Source: Acholeplasmatales bacterium (GTDB lineage Bacteria; Bacillota_I; Bacilli_A; Acholeplasmatales; Anaeroplasmataceae). From it: a DNA stretch of 64,000 bases. Within the stretch, counting starts at the first letter, position 1; each line of letters starts with the position of its first letter. The notes under the pieces are model-generated. The model saw only the letters and a program-made list of their open reading frames with translations. It ran no database searches and was not told the origin of the DNA. Location: positions 117,871 to 181,870 of the forward strand of contig JAFTDB010000031.1 of assembly GCA_017454375.1 (NCBI GenBank). The letters are read 5' to 3'. Below are positions 56,515 through 63,331 of the stretch, one piece after another. A program made the translations under genes and the position numbers.

Positions 56515-57441
56515 ATGGAATATATTCATAAGTCAGTTTTACTAAATGAAGCTATAGAAAATCTTCATCTTAAAGAAGATGGTATCTATGTTGATGCGAC
56601 ACTTGGTGGAGCTGGACATTCAAAAGAAATTTTAAAAAGAATCCCTAAAGGACATCTATATGGCTTCGATCAGGATGATTATGCCCTAGATAGAAGTAAA
56701 AAGGTGCTTAGTGAGGTTGGCTCTAATTTTACATTAATAAAATCTAATTTTACTAATTTAAAGGAAGAATTAAATAATCTAGGTGTAACTAAAATAGATG
56801 GTATCTTATATGATTTAGGTGTATCATCATTCCAATTTGATATACCTGAAAGAGGATTTTCATATAATTATGATGCTAAATTAGATATGCGTATGGACAC
56901 ATCTAAATCTTTTAGTGCGTATAATATCATCAATGAATATGATGAAAAAAGCTTATCTGATGTATTCTTTAAGTACTCAGAGGAGCCATTTTCTAGGCCA
57001 ATTGCTAAAAAGATTTGTGAGGCTAGAAAGAATAAGCCAATTGAGACTACATTTGAACTTGTTGATGTTATAAAGAGTGCCCTACCTCAAAAGGTATTAA
57101 ATAAAAAAGGACACCCAGCTAAAAGAGTGTTCCAAGCCCTAAGAATTGAAGTAAATGATGAATTAAAGGTGTTTGAAAATTCTTTAAAACAAGCATTTGA
57201 CTTAATGAATACAGATGGCTATATAGTAGTTATTACCTTCCATAGTCTAGAAGATAGAATCTGTAAGACTATGTTCAAAGAAGCATCTACATTAGATGTT
57301 CCTGAGGGCTTACCTATTATGCCTGATACAGAGGCTCCATTTGAGCTAATTACACGTCATCCTATTACATCATCTGATGAGGAGCTTGACTATAATAATA
57401 GAGCTCATAGTGCTAAAATGAGAGTTTTAAGAAAACGTTAA
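56515..57441 (+). CDS. rsmH: 16S rRNA (cytosine1402-N4)-methyltransferase
   Basis: RsmH (MraW) methylates N4 of C1402 in 16S rRNA. The 308-residue protein has [13 protein letters not shown], the SAM-binding [60 protein letters not shown] and the typical ending [15 protein letters not shown]. It is normally the second gene of the division/cell-wall (dcw) cluster, after mraZ; here it follows an M28 peptidase and precedes a small membrane protein, so the dcw context is lost at this locus. Confidence 0.95.
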   Translation: MEYIHKSVLLNEAIENLHLKEDGIYVDATLGGAGHSKEILKRIPKGHLYGFDQDDYALDRSKKVLSEVGSNFTLIKSNFTNLKEELNNLGVTKIDGILYDLGVSSFQFDIPERGFSYNYDAKLDMRMDTSKSFSAYNIINEYDEKSLSDVFFKYSEEPFSRPIAKKICEARKNKPIETTFELVDVIKSALPQKVLNKKGHPAKRVFQALRIEVNDELKVFENSLKQAFDLMNTDGYIVVITFHSLEDRICKTMFKEASTLDVPEGLPIMPDTEAPFELITRHPITSSDEELDYNNRAHSAKMRVLRKR

Positions 57442-57446
57442 AAAAT

Positions 57447-57477
57447 TATTTTAACAATGTTAAAATAGTGATATAAT
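57447..57477 (+). promoter_or_regulatory. Promoter of the 92-aa membrane protein with a perfect inverted repeat
   Basis: A TATAAT at 57472-57477 follows a TTAACA at 57451-57456 (15-bp spacer, shorter than usual). The inverted repeat TATTTTAAC-AAT-GTTAAAATA (57447-57467) covers the -35 and spacer. There is no T run after it, so it is more likely an operator than a terminator for rsmH. Confidence 0.5.
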
Positions 57478-57509
57478 TACAATTAGAATTATAAAAAGGA
57501 GATTTATAA

Positions 57510-57788
57510 ATGAAAGAAGTTAAATTATCATCACTTATTGGCTTTTTATGCTTCATCGCTTTAATGTTAGCTGGTACAGCATGGTTATTATCTTTACCAG
57601 GCTGGAAGGATGCTGAATCAATCGTATTATGGATTAAACACATCGCAGTATTAATCTTAATTGCTTGTGGTTTAGTATTCGGTTTCATTTGGCTACATGA
57701 TGCAAAAATGAATAAGACATTAAAAATTGTTTTAATGGTATTCTTCATTTTATTCGCAGTATTAGCTATAATTGGTGTAGTAAAATAA
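57510..57788 (+). CDS. Small membrane protein, three helices, 92 aa
   Basis: Hydrophobic protein with helices at about residues 7-29, 41-62 and 70-90 (LIGFLCFIALMLAGTAWLLSLPGW; VLWIKHIAVLILIACGLVFGFIWLHD; KTLKIVLMVFFILFAVLAIIGVV). Family not recognised. AAAGGAG sits eight bases before the ATG, it has its own promoter region with a strong inverted repeat, and a clear terminator follows, so it is a separately regulated gene. Confidence 0.65.
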   Translation: MKEVKLSSLIGFLCFIALMLAGTAWLLSLPGWKDAESIVLWIKHIAVLILIACGLVFGFIWLHDAKMNKTLKIVLMVFFILFAVLAIIGVVK

Positions 57789-57795
57789 GAGGATT

Positions 57796-57818
57796 AAATA
57801 GAGCAATGCTCTATTTTT
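57796..57818 (+). terminator. Terminator after the 92-aa membrane protein
   Basis: Nine-base-pair stem AAATAGAGC / GCTCTATTT around AAT, with a T run. The next start codon is only seven bases beyond the run. Confidence 0.85.
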
Positions 57819-57825
57819 CTTTTGT

Positions 57826-58347
57826 ATGAAGATAGCAATATTTGGATATAGTGGATCAGGTAAATCAACTCTAGCAAGAAGATTATCTGAATTCTATAAT
57901 CTTCCAGTACTACATATAGATACAGTTCATCATCTTCCTGGCTGGGTATCAAGAGATAGAGAAGAATCTAAAAGGATTGTAGATGATTTTTTGAATTCAA
58001 ATGATAGCTGGGTAATTGATGGTAATTATTTTAAATTATCATTTGAAAGACGTATGGAAGAAGCAGATGAAATAATCATTTTAGAATTCAATCGTTTTAA
58101 TGCTTTATTTAGAGCTTATAAACGCTATAGAAAATACAAAAATACAACCAGACCTGATATGACACCTGGTTGTAATGAAAAGTTTGATTTTGAATTCATA
58201 AAATGGATTTTGCATGGTGGGAGAAAAAGAAAAACTAAATTAATACATAAAAACATTAAAGCACAATATAAAGATAAAGTAACTGTATTAAAGAATCAAA
58301 AACAAATAGATAAATATGTAAAAAAGACTATGGAAAGAAATGCCTAA
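57826..58347 (+). CDS. P-loop kinase-like protein (FlaR / topology-modulation family)
   Basis: The 173-residue protein has a P-loop GYSGSGKST (7-15) at its very start and then VLHIDTVHHLPGWVSRDREESKRIVDDFLNSNDSWVIDGNYFK, the pattern of small adenylate-kinase-like ATPases annotated as DNA topology modulation protein FlaR. The true substrate is unknown. The start cannot be moved because the P-loop is six residues in. No ribosome binding site precedes it: the upstream bases are the T tract of the preceding terminator (TTTTTCTTTTGT). The end of the gene forms one arm of its own terminator. Confidence 0.8.
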   Translation: MKIAIFGYSGSGKSTLARRLSEFYNLPVLHIDTVHHLPGWVSRDREESKRIVDDFLNSNDSWVIDGNYFKLSFERRMEEADEIIILEFNRFNALFRAYKRYRKYKNTTRPDMTPGCNEKFDFEFIKWILHGGRKRKTKLIHKNIKAQYKDKVTVLKNQKQIDKYVKKTMERNA

Positions 58348-58374
58348 TTAGGTAAGAACTTCCATAGTCTTTTT
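58321..58374 (+). terminator. Terminator overlapping the end of the P-loop gene
   Basis: Fifteen-base-pair arms AAAAAGACTATGGAA (58321-58335, inside the coding region) and the matching TTCCATAGTCTTTTT (58360-58374), with the stop codon in the loop. Confidence 0.75.
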
Positions 58375-58436
58375 CTTTAAAAAATTATAATTTTTATCAA
58401 AATTGAATAAAAATAGCGTTTAATTTAATATAAAAT

Positions 58437-58534
58437 GTGAAAAGGGATAGTTAGCACCTATCCCTTTTCTTTGTAATTGTAACACTCAAGAACCGTTACA
58501 CTAATAGTATAATATAATAATAAATAAATTGCAA
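58437..58534 (-). ncRNA. Candidate small RNA, copy B (with promoter)
   Basis: On the minus strand TTGCAA (58534-58529), a 17-bp spacer and TATACT (58511-58506) precede the conserved block GTGTAACGGT (58502-58493). A variable stretch of 23 bases follows, then the hairpin AAAAGGGATAG / CTATCCCTTTT (58469-58441). The predicted RNA is about 60-65 bases. The same arrangement is repeated 120 bp away. No open frame is present. The hairpin has a better T run on the plus strand, so orientation is not certain. Confidence 0.45.
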
Positions 58535-58556
58535 TACATAGATATTACCAATAATA

Positions 58557-58653
58557 TGCGAAAAGGGATAGTTACCAGCTATCCCTTTTCTTTTAGGTAT
58601 AATTCCCATTACCGTTACACATATATTATAAGGCAACACTATTAATAATGCAA
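58557..58653 (-). ncRNA. Candidate small RNA, copy A (with promoter)
   Basis: On the minus strand TTGCAT (58653-58648), a 17-bp spacer and TATAAT (58630-58625), directly after the clpB stop. The same GTGTAACGGT block (58620-58611) follows, then 21 variable bases and the same hairpin stem (58589-58561). The conserved block begins three to four bases after the -10 in both copies. Confidence 0.45.
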
Positions 58654-58658
58654 TAAAT

Positions 58659-60770
58659 CTATTCACCTAATAATCTGATTTCACCATTTGATGCATCAAG
58701 AACATAAGGTTTATTTGGTAATATTTCACCTTTAATAATCTTAGTTGCGATAAATGTTTCAACATATTTAGTAATGAATCTCTTAATAGGTCTTGCACCA
58801 TATTCAGGATCGAATGCTTCATCTAGGATATATTTCTTTAATCCATCTGAATATTTTAGGTTAATACCTTGAGATATTAATCTTAAATCTAGATTATATA
58901 ATAATTTATTAACAATCTTTAATTGTACATCCTTATTAAGTGGGTTAAATGTAATAATCTCATCAATACGATTCAAAAATTCTGGCTTGAATGATTGCTT
59001 TAGAAGTGCATTAACCTTAGCTAATTTATCTTTATCATCAGATAGAAGTAGCTCTGAACCTAAGTTAGATGTCATAATAATGATTGTATTTTTGAAATCT
59101 ACTGTTCTACCTTGAGAATCGGTTAATCTACCATCATCTAGGATTTGAAGTAGAATATTAAATACATCTGGATGTGCCTTTTCAATTTCATCAAATAGTA
59201 CGATAGAATAAGGGTTACGTCTAACCTTTTCAGTTAGGTGTCCACCTTCCTCATAACCTACATAGCCTGGGGCAGAACCAATTAATTTAGATACTGAATA
59301 TTGTTCCATATATTCACTCATATCTAATCTTACGATATGTGATTCACTATCGAATAGTGCATCAGCTAAAGCTTTAGCAAGCTCTGTTTTACCTACACCT
59401 GTAGGACCTAAGAATAAGAATGAGCCAATTGGCTTATTTTCATCCTTGATACCTGCACGTTGACGGATAATGGCGTCACTTACAAGCTCTACAGCCTCAT
59501 CTTGACCAATTACTCTATTTTTAAGAGTATCTGCTAGATTTAAGATTTTTTCTCTTTCACCTTGCATTAGCTTAGAAATAGGAATGTTAGTCCACTTAGA
59601 AATTACTTCAGCAATATCAGTATCGCTTACTGTTTCAGTAATTAAGTGATCATCTTTAGATTTAGATTGATATTCATTAATCTTGGCCTCTAAAGCAGGA
59701 ATCTTAGAATATTGTAATTCAGAAGCTTTTTGATAATTGCCTTCATTATAAGCTTTTTCTAGATTAAATTTGGCGCTATCAAGCTCCTTTTTAATCTCTT
59801 TATAGCCTTGAATTTCTTTTTTCTCGTTTTCCCATTTAGTAGTTAATTCCTTTTGAGTAGCAGAAGCTTCATTAAGCTCCTTAGTGATATTCTCTAAACG
59901 CTTTTTACTTGCAGGATCACTTTCCTTTTTTAAAGCCATTTGTTCAATCTTTAATTGAGCAATCTTACGATCAATATCATCTAGCTCAGCAGGCTTAGAA
60001 TCTATCTCCATACGGCAAGAAGCACAAGCCTCATCAATTAAGTCAATTGCCTTATCTGGTAAGAATCTATCTGTAATATAACGATTTGACATAGTAGCGG
60101 CAGCAACTATAGCGTTATCTAGGATAGTTACACCATGATGTAGCTCGAAACGCTCCTTGATACCACGTAGGATAGAAATAGTATCAATTACAGATGGTTC
60201 AGATACTAAAACCTTTTGGAAACGTCTTTCTAAGGCGCTATCCTTTTCTATATATTCACGATATTCTTTTAATGTTGTGGCACCAATACAGTGTAACTCA
60301 CCACGAGCTAGCATAGGTTTTAACATGTTAGAAGCATCCAAAGCACCATCGCTCTTACCAGCACCAACTATTAAGTGGATTTCATCGATGAACATAATTA
60401 TATTGCCGTCTGATTCTTTAACCTTATTTAAGACAGCTTTTAATCTTTCCTCGAATTCACCACGATATTTAGCACCAGCAACTAAGGCACCCATATCAAG
60501 TTCGAAGATGATTTTATCCTTTAAAGAAGTAGGTACATCGTTAGCAACTATACGACGAGCTAAGCCCTCAACTATAGCAGTTTTACCGACACCTGGTTCA
60601 CCAATTAAAACTGGGTTATTCTTAGTTTTTCTAGATAAAATCTTAATAACTCTACGAATTTCCTCATCTCTACCGATGACTGGATCTATTTTGCCTTCTC
60701 TTGCAAGTTCAACGATATTTCGACCGTATTTTTCTAATACATTTTCTTCATTATAATTTTCATTCATCAT
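58659..60770 (-). CDS. clpB: ClpB disaggregase lacking the N-terminal domain
   Basis: ClpB is the AAA+ hexamer that extracts proteins from aggregates with DnaK. The 703-residue protein has both ATPase modules: Walker A GEPGVGKT (57-64) and Walker B ending at Glu130, then a coiled-coil middle domain (about residues 270-400, rich in Lys/Glu), and a second module with GPTGVGKT (from 455) and [11 protein letters not shown]. It starts directly before the first module ([29 protein letters not shown]), so the N-terminal substrate domain of about 145 residues is missing, as in Mycoplasma ClpB. GAGGTGAG precedes the ATG. It is under a CIRCE operator, so HrcA and heat shock should control it. Confidence 0.94.
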   Translation of the reverse strand: MMNENYNEENVLEKYGRNIVELAREGKIDPVIGRDEEIRRVIKILSRKTKNNPVLIGEPGVGKTAIVEGLARRIVANDVPTSLKDKIIFELDMGALVAGAKYRGEFEERLKAVLNKVKESDGNIIMFIDEIHLIVGAGKSDGALDASNMLKPMLARGELHCIGATTLKEYREYIEKDSALERRFQKVLVSEPSVIDTISILRGIKERFELHHGVTILDNAIVAAATMSNRYITDRFLPDKAIDLIDEACASCRMEIDSKPAELDDIDRKIAQLKIEQMALKKESDPASKKRLENITKELNEASATQKELTTKWENEKKEIQGYKEIKKELDSAKFNLEKAYNEGNYQKASELQYSKIPALEAKINEYQSKSKDDHLITETVSDTDIAEVISKWTNIPISKLMQGEREKILNLADTLKNRVIGQDEAVELVSDAIIRQRAGIKDENKPIGSFLFLGPTGVGKTELAKALADALFDSESHIVRLDMSEYMEQYSVSKLIGSAPGYVGYEEGGHLTEKVRRNPYSIVLFDEIEKAHPDVFNILLQILDDGRLTDSQGRTVDFKNTIIIMTSNLGSELLLSDDKDKLAKVNALLKQSFKPEFLNRIDEIITFNPLNKDVQLKIVNKLLYNLDLRLISQGINLKYSDGLKKYILDEAFDPEYGARPIKRFITKYVETFIATKIIKGEILPNKPYVLDASNGEIRLLGE

Positions 60771-60792
60771 AATCTCACCTCATTTCATATAT

Positions 60793-60821
60793 ATTATAAA
60801 TCTCATAATTGGCACTGTCAA
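60793..60821 (-). promoter_or_regulatory. Promoter of clpB
   Basis: On the minus strand consensus TTGACA (60821-60816), a 17-bp spacer and TATAAT (60798-60793). Confidence 0.9.
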
Positions 60822-60835
60822 TAGTAGAGTGCTAA
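60809..60835. promoter_or_regulatory. CIRCE operator (HrcA site) upstream of clpB
   Basis: On the minus strand one arm is the exact CIRCE half TTAGCACTC, followed by nine bases and CAGTGCCAA, which matches seven of nine positions of the consensus GAGTGCTAA. It overlaps the -35 of the clpB promoter, the correct place for repression. Confidence 0.88.
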
Positions 60836-60862
60836 TAATTTGATGAAATGTGATGAGGCAAT

Positions 60863-60889
60863 AAAAAAATAGGAGTTAAACTCCTATTT
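60863..60889 (-). terminator. Terminator of the DUF1846 gene
   Basis: Ten-base-pair stem AAATAGGAGT / ACTCCTATTT (60867-60876 with 60880-60889) around TAA, overlapping the stop codon. On the minus strand a T run follows. Confidence 0.82.
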
Positions 60890-62362
60890 ATTATATAATT
60901 TATGAGCTTTAAATTCTGGCTCAGTTGTAACATCTATCTTCAATTTTTTGAAAACTCCACTATCAACCTCAGGTAAAATTACGGTTGAATGAGCTTGTGA
61001 ATGCTCAAGCATAGGTAGGTAAGTCATTGCCATTTCAGCAAGAGGGTTTGTTCTAGCAGAGATAGATAATGCTACTAGGATTTCATCTGCATGAAGTCTT
61101 GGGTTTTTATTGTGTAGATTAGATATCTTCATTTGAGTGATAGGCTCAATGATAGCACGTGGAAGAAGTGTCATTGTATCTTTAATTCCAGCTAGATGCT
61201 TAAGTGAATTTAAGATTAATGCTGCAGGTGCAGTTAATAAGTCTGATGTCTTAGCATCGATGATTGAACCATCAGGGAGTTCAATACCCATAGAAGAAGT
61301 ATCAGTTTTATTTGCTTTATCTAAAGCTGCTTGTACGCACTTTCTATCAGCCACGCTAATTCCTAACTTACTCATAAGGATAGCAATCTTATCTACTACA
61401 TCCTCGCTAACCTTGCCATTTCTAAAGTCTACCTTAGCTTGTAGGTATCTACGGATGATTTCATCTTTAGATGCTTTACAGCATTCTGCATCATCAGATA
61501 TAGCAAAGCCTGCCATATTAACACCCATGTCTGTAGGAGACTTATATGGTGATTCACCATAGATAGCCTCAAACATTTGGCGCAATACAGGAAAGATTTC
61601 TACATCTCTATTATAATTAACAGTTAATTTGTTATATGCTTGTAAATGATATGGGTCAATCATGTTAACATCTGCTAAATCAGCTGTGGCAGCCTCATAA
61701 GCCATATTAACTGGATGATCTAGTGGTAAATTCCAAATTGGGAATGTTTCATATTTAGCATATCCAGCCTTTTTACCTTTTTCATTTTCCAAGTATAGCT
61801 GAGATAGACAAGTAGCCATCTTACCGCTACCAGGACCTGGGGCAGTAACTACGACTATCTTTCTAGATGTTTTAATATAATCATTCTTACCGAATCCTTC
61901 AGGAGAAATGATCTTATCTATATCATGAGGATAGCCTTTAATTTCATAATGTTGATATACCTTAATTCCTTGGTTGATTAACTTTTGTCTAAATTCCATT
62001 ACCTGTGGTATTTCTTGGAATTTAGTAATACAAACAGAACCAACAAATAATTCAGCATTTTCAAAGGCATCTATCAAACGTAAAACTTCTGATTGATAAT
62101 TAATACCAATATCGTTTCTAATCTTATTTTTAGCAATATCCTGTGAGTTAATAACAATTACTACCTCAACATCCTTTTTAAGCTTTAATAGCATTTTAAG
62201 CTTAGAATCTGGTAAGAATCCTGGTAAAACTCTAGAAGCATGGTAATCATCGAATAGTTTACCACCAAATTCTAGGTACAATTTGTTACCAAACATTTTA
62301 ACTCTTTCCATGATTTTTTCAGATTGAAGTTGTAAATATTTTTCATTATCGAATCCTGGCAT
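60884..62362 (-). CDS. DUF1846 (UPF0371) family protein
   Basis: The 492-residue cytoplasmic protein matches DUF1846 over its length: MPGFDNEKYLQLQSEKIMERVKMFGNKLYLEFGGKLFDDYHASRVLPGFLPDSKLKML, then VVVTAPGPGSGKMATCLSQLYLENEKGKKAGYAKYETFPIWNLPLDHPVN, with a P-loop-like GPGSGK. The family is widespread in Firmicutes and structurally known, but its function is not established. GAGGTGAT precedes the ATG. It is monocistronic, with a promoter back-to-back with that of the next plus-strand gene. Confidence 0.92.
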   Translation of the reverse strand: MPGFDNEKYLQLQSEKIMERVKMFGNKLYLEFGGKLFDDYHASRVLPGFLPDSKLKMLLKLKKDVEVVIVINSQDIAKNKIRNDIGINYQSEVLRLIDAFENAELFVGSVCITKFQEIPQVMEFRQKLINQGIKVYQHYEIKGYPHDIDKIISPEGFGKNDYIKTSRKIVVVTAPGPGSGKMATCLSQLYLENEKGKKAGYAKYETFPIWNLPLDHPVNMAYEAATADLADVNMIDPYHLQAYNKLTVNYNRDVEIFPVLRQMFEAIYGESPYKSPTDMGVNMAGFAISDDAECCKASKDEIIRRYLQAKVDFRNGKVSEDVVDKIAILMSKLGISVADRKCVQAALDKANKTDTSSMGIELPDGSIIDAKTSDLLTAPAALILNSLKHLAGIKDTMTLLPRAIIEPITQMKISNLHNKNPRLHADEILVALSISARTNPLAEMAMTYLPMLEHSQAHSTVILPEVDSGVFKKLKIDVTTEPEFKAHKLYNK

Positions 62363-62398
62363 TAATCATCACCTCTTTTTAATCCAAAACACTATTTC

Positions 62399-62427
62399 AT
62401 TATACTCTATCAAATGGCTTTAAACAA
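62399..62427 (-). promoter_or_regulatory. Promoter of the DUF1846 gene
   Basis: On the minus strand TTGTTT (62427-62422), a 17-bp spacer and TATAAT (62404-62399). Confidence 0.68.
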
Positions 62428-62434
62428 ATACTTA

Positions 62435-62463
62435 TTTACAATTTTTTTAAAAAAAGTTATAAT
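62435..62463 (+). promoter_or_regulatory. Promoter of the 137-aa membrane protein
   Basis: TTTACA (62435-62440), a 17-bp spacer and TATAAT (62458-62463), seven bases away from the divergent DUF1846 promoter. Confidence 0.75.
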
Positions 62464-62492
62464 ATTAAAAACAGATAGAAAGTGGTGATTTT

Positions 62493-62906
62493 ATGCGTAC
62501 AGCGTCTAGAGTATTTTATATTATTTCTGTAGTTTGTTCATTAATATGTGTTGCAGTATACGGCTTGTGTAGTTGGGTAATGTTTAGAGGTATGGCAAAT
62601 TCTCAATGGGATTTCTTTAAGACATTTATGGAAGAGATACAAAAAACTCTTACTCAATATAATATAACTGTTCCAGCAGGTTTAGATTTACCATTTATTT
62701 GTGGTATAGCATTTGGTGCTATTGCAGCAGTATATTTTGTAGTATTCATCTTTGCATTATGGGGTAGTAGAGCTGCTAAATATTCTACACATAAGGCTGC
62801 ACATATTTGGAGCTTAATCTTAGGTATCTTATCTTTAGATGTAATTCTAATCGTTGCTGCAGCATTAGGCTTAGGCGCATCAAATAAAGAAGTTGAATTA
62901 GGCTAG
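62493..62906 (+). CDS. Small membrane protein, three helices, 137 aa
   Basis: Helices at about residues 7-31, 68-90 and 103-127 (VFYIISVVCSLICVAVYGLCSWVMF; LPFICGIAFGAIAAVYFVVFIFALWG; AAHIWSLILGILSLDVILIVAAALGLG), with an extracellular-type loop of about 35 residues after the first. The layout resembles DUF4064-type proteins of Bacilli, but I would not assign it firmly. GGTGAT precedes the ATG, and it has its own promoter and terminator. Confidence 0.65.
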   Translation: MRTASRVFYIISVVCSLICVAVYGLCSWVMFRGMANSQWDFFKTFMEEIQKTLTQYNITVPAGLDLPFICGIAFGAIAAVYFVVFIFALWGSRAAKYSTHKAAHIWSLILGILSLDVILIVAAALGLGASNKEVELG

Positions 62907-62919
62907 AAAAAGCCTTTTT
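62900..62919 (+). terminator. Terminator after the 137-aa membrane protein
   Basis: Stem AGGCT / AGCCT (62900-62904 with 62911-62915) followed by five T; it overlaps the stop codon. Confidence 0.7.
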
Positions 62920-62935
62920 CTTTTAAATAAAACTG

Positions 62936-62964
62936 TTGACAAATAATTGTGGCTTTGCTATAAT
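62936..62964 (+). promoter_or_regulatory. Promoter of tRNA-Cys
   Basis: Perfect TTGACA (62936-62941), a 17-bp spacer and TATAAT (62959-62964). Confidence 0.9.
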
Positions 62965-62978
62965 TATTGTCGCTGTAT

Positions 62979-63052
62979 GGCCCTGTAGCCAAGTGGTAAG
63001 GCACGGCACTGCAACTGCCTGATCGCTGGTTCAAATCCGGTCGGGGCCTCCA
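62979..63052 (+). tRNA. tRNA-Cys (anticodon GCA)
   Basis: Acceptor stem GGCCCTG / CGGGGCC with one G-T pair, discriminator T as expected for cysteine, encoded CCA. The anticodon loop CTGCAAC gives GCA. T loop GGTTCAAATCC. Confidence 0.96.
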
Positions 63053-63066
63053 TTGAGAAAGATAAT

Positions 63067-63106
63067 GCTATAATTGAAGCAGAAATGCCTAAATTATAGC
63101 TTTTTT
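63067..63106 (+). terminator. Terminator of tRNA-Cys
   Basis: Nine-base-pair stem GCTATAATT / AATTATAGC (63067-63075 with 63092-63100) with a 16-base loop, followed by six T. Confidence 0.75.
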
Positions 63107-63159
63107 CTTTATTATTAATAAATTTTAGCGAAATTAATTATTTAAGATTATATGCTAGT

Positions 63160-63198
63160 GATAATAATGATGAAAAAATTCTCATTTAAATTATTATC
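63160..63198. repeat. Extended inverted repeat between tRNA-Cys and the recombinase
   Basis: Arms GATAATAAT (63160-63168) and ATTATTATC (63190-63198) with an inner ATGA/TCAT pairing. A longer outer pair TTTAAGAT (63141-63148) and ATCTTAAA (63196-63203) also exists. No T run follows, so it is not an ordinary terminator. Confidence 0.5.
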
Positions 63199-63203
63199 TT
63201 AAA

Positions 63204-63257
63204 ACCTACGCGCCGATTTGAATTTTGAAAAAACACCCACCTATGCGCCGATTTGAA
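63204..63257. repeat. Two 19-bp direct repeats beside the recombinase gene
   Basis: ACCTACGCGCCGATTTGAA (63204-63222) and ACCTATGCGCCGATTTGAA (63239-63257) differ at one base and are offset by 35 bp. They are richer in G+C than their surroundings. Confidence 0.75.
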
Positions 63258-63283
63258 CTAAACTAAATAAGACCAAATTAAAA

Positions 63284-63320
63284 CCCTTCTTAGATTAATT
63301 TTCTAGGAAGGGCCTTTTTT
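63284..63320. terminator. Hairpin terminator between the direct repeats and the recombinase gene
   Basis: Eleven-base-pair stem CCCTTCTTAGA / TCTAGGAAGGG (63284-63294 with 63302-63312, one mismatch of the wobble type). There are T's on the plus side and a shorter TTTT run on the minus side, where the recombinase gene ends. Confidence 0.7.
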
Positions 63321-63331
63321 ATTTAAAAAGC

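Noticed and set aside
58501..58560. A plus-strand promoter TTGCAA-17-TAATAT before the second hairpin
   Set aside because: TTGCAA is its own reverse complement, so this is expected by symmetry. The start would fall inside the hairpin, and the conserved block fits the minus-strand reading better.
58381..58658. CRISPR array or simple tandem repeat
   Set aside because: There are only two units of 120 bp, each with promoter-like and hairpin parts; there are no short repeats with regular spacers. No CRISPR array is visible anywhere in the window.
60157..60756. A 199-codon plus-strand frame inside clpB
   Set aside because: It is antisense to the conserved first ATPase module of clpB and reads as a shadow.
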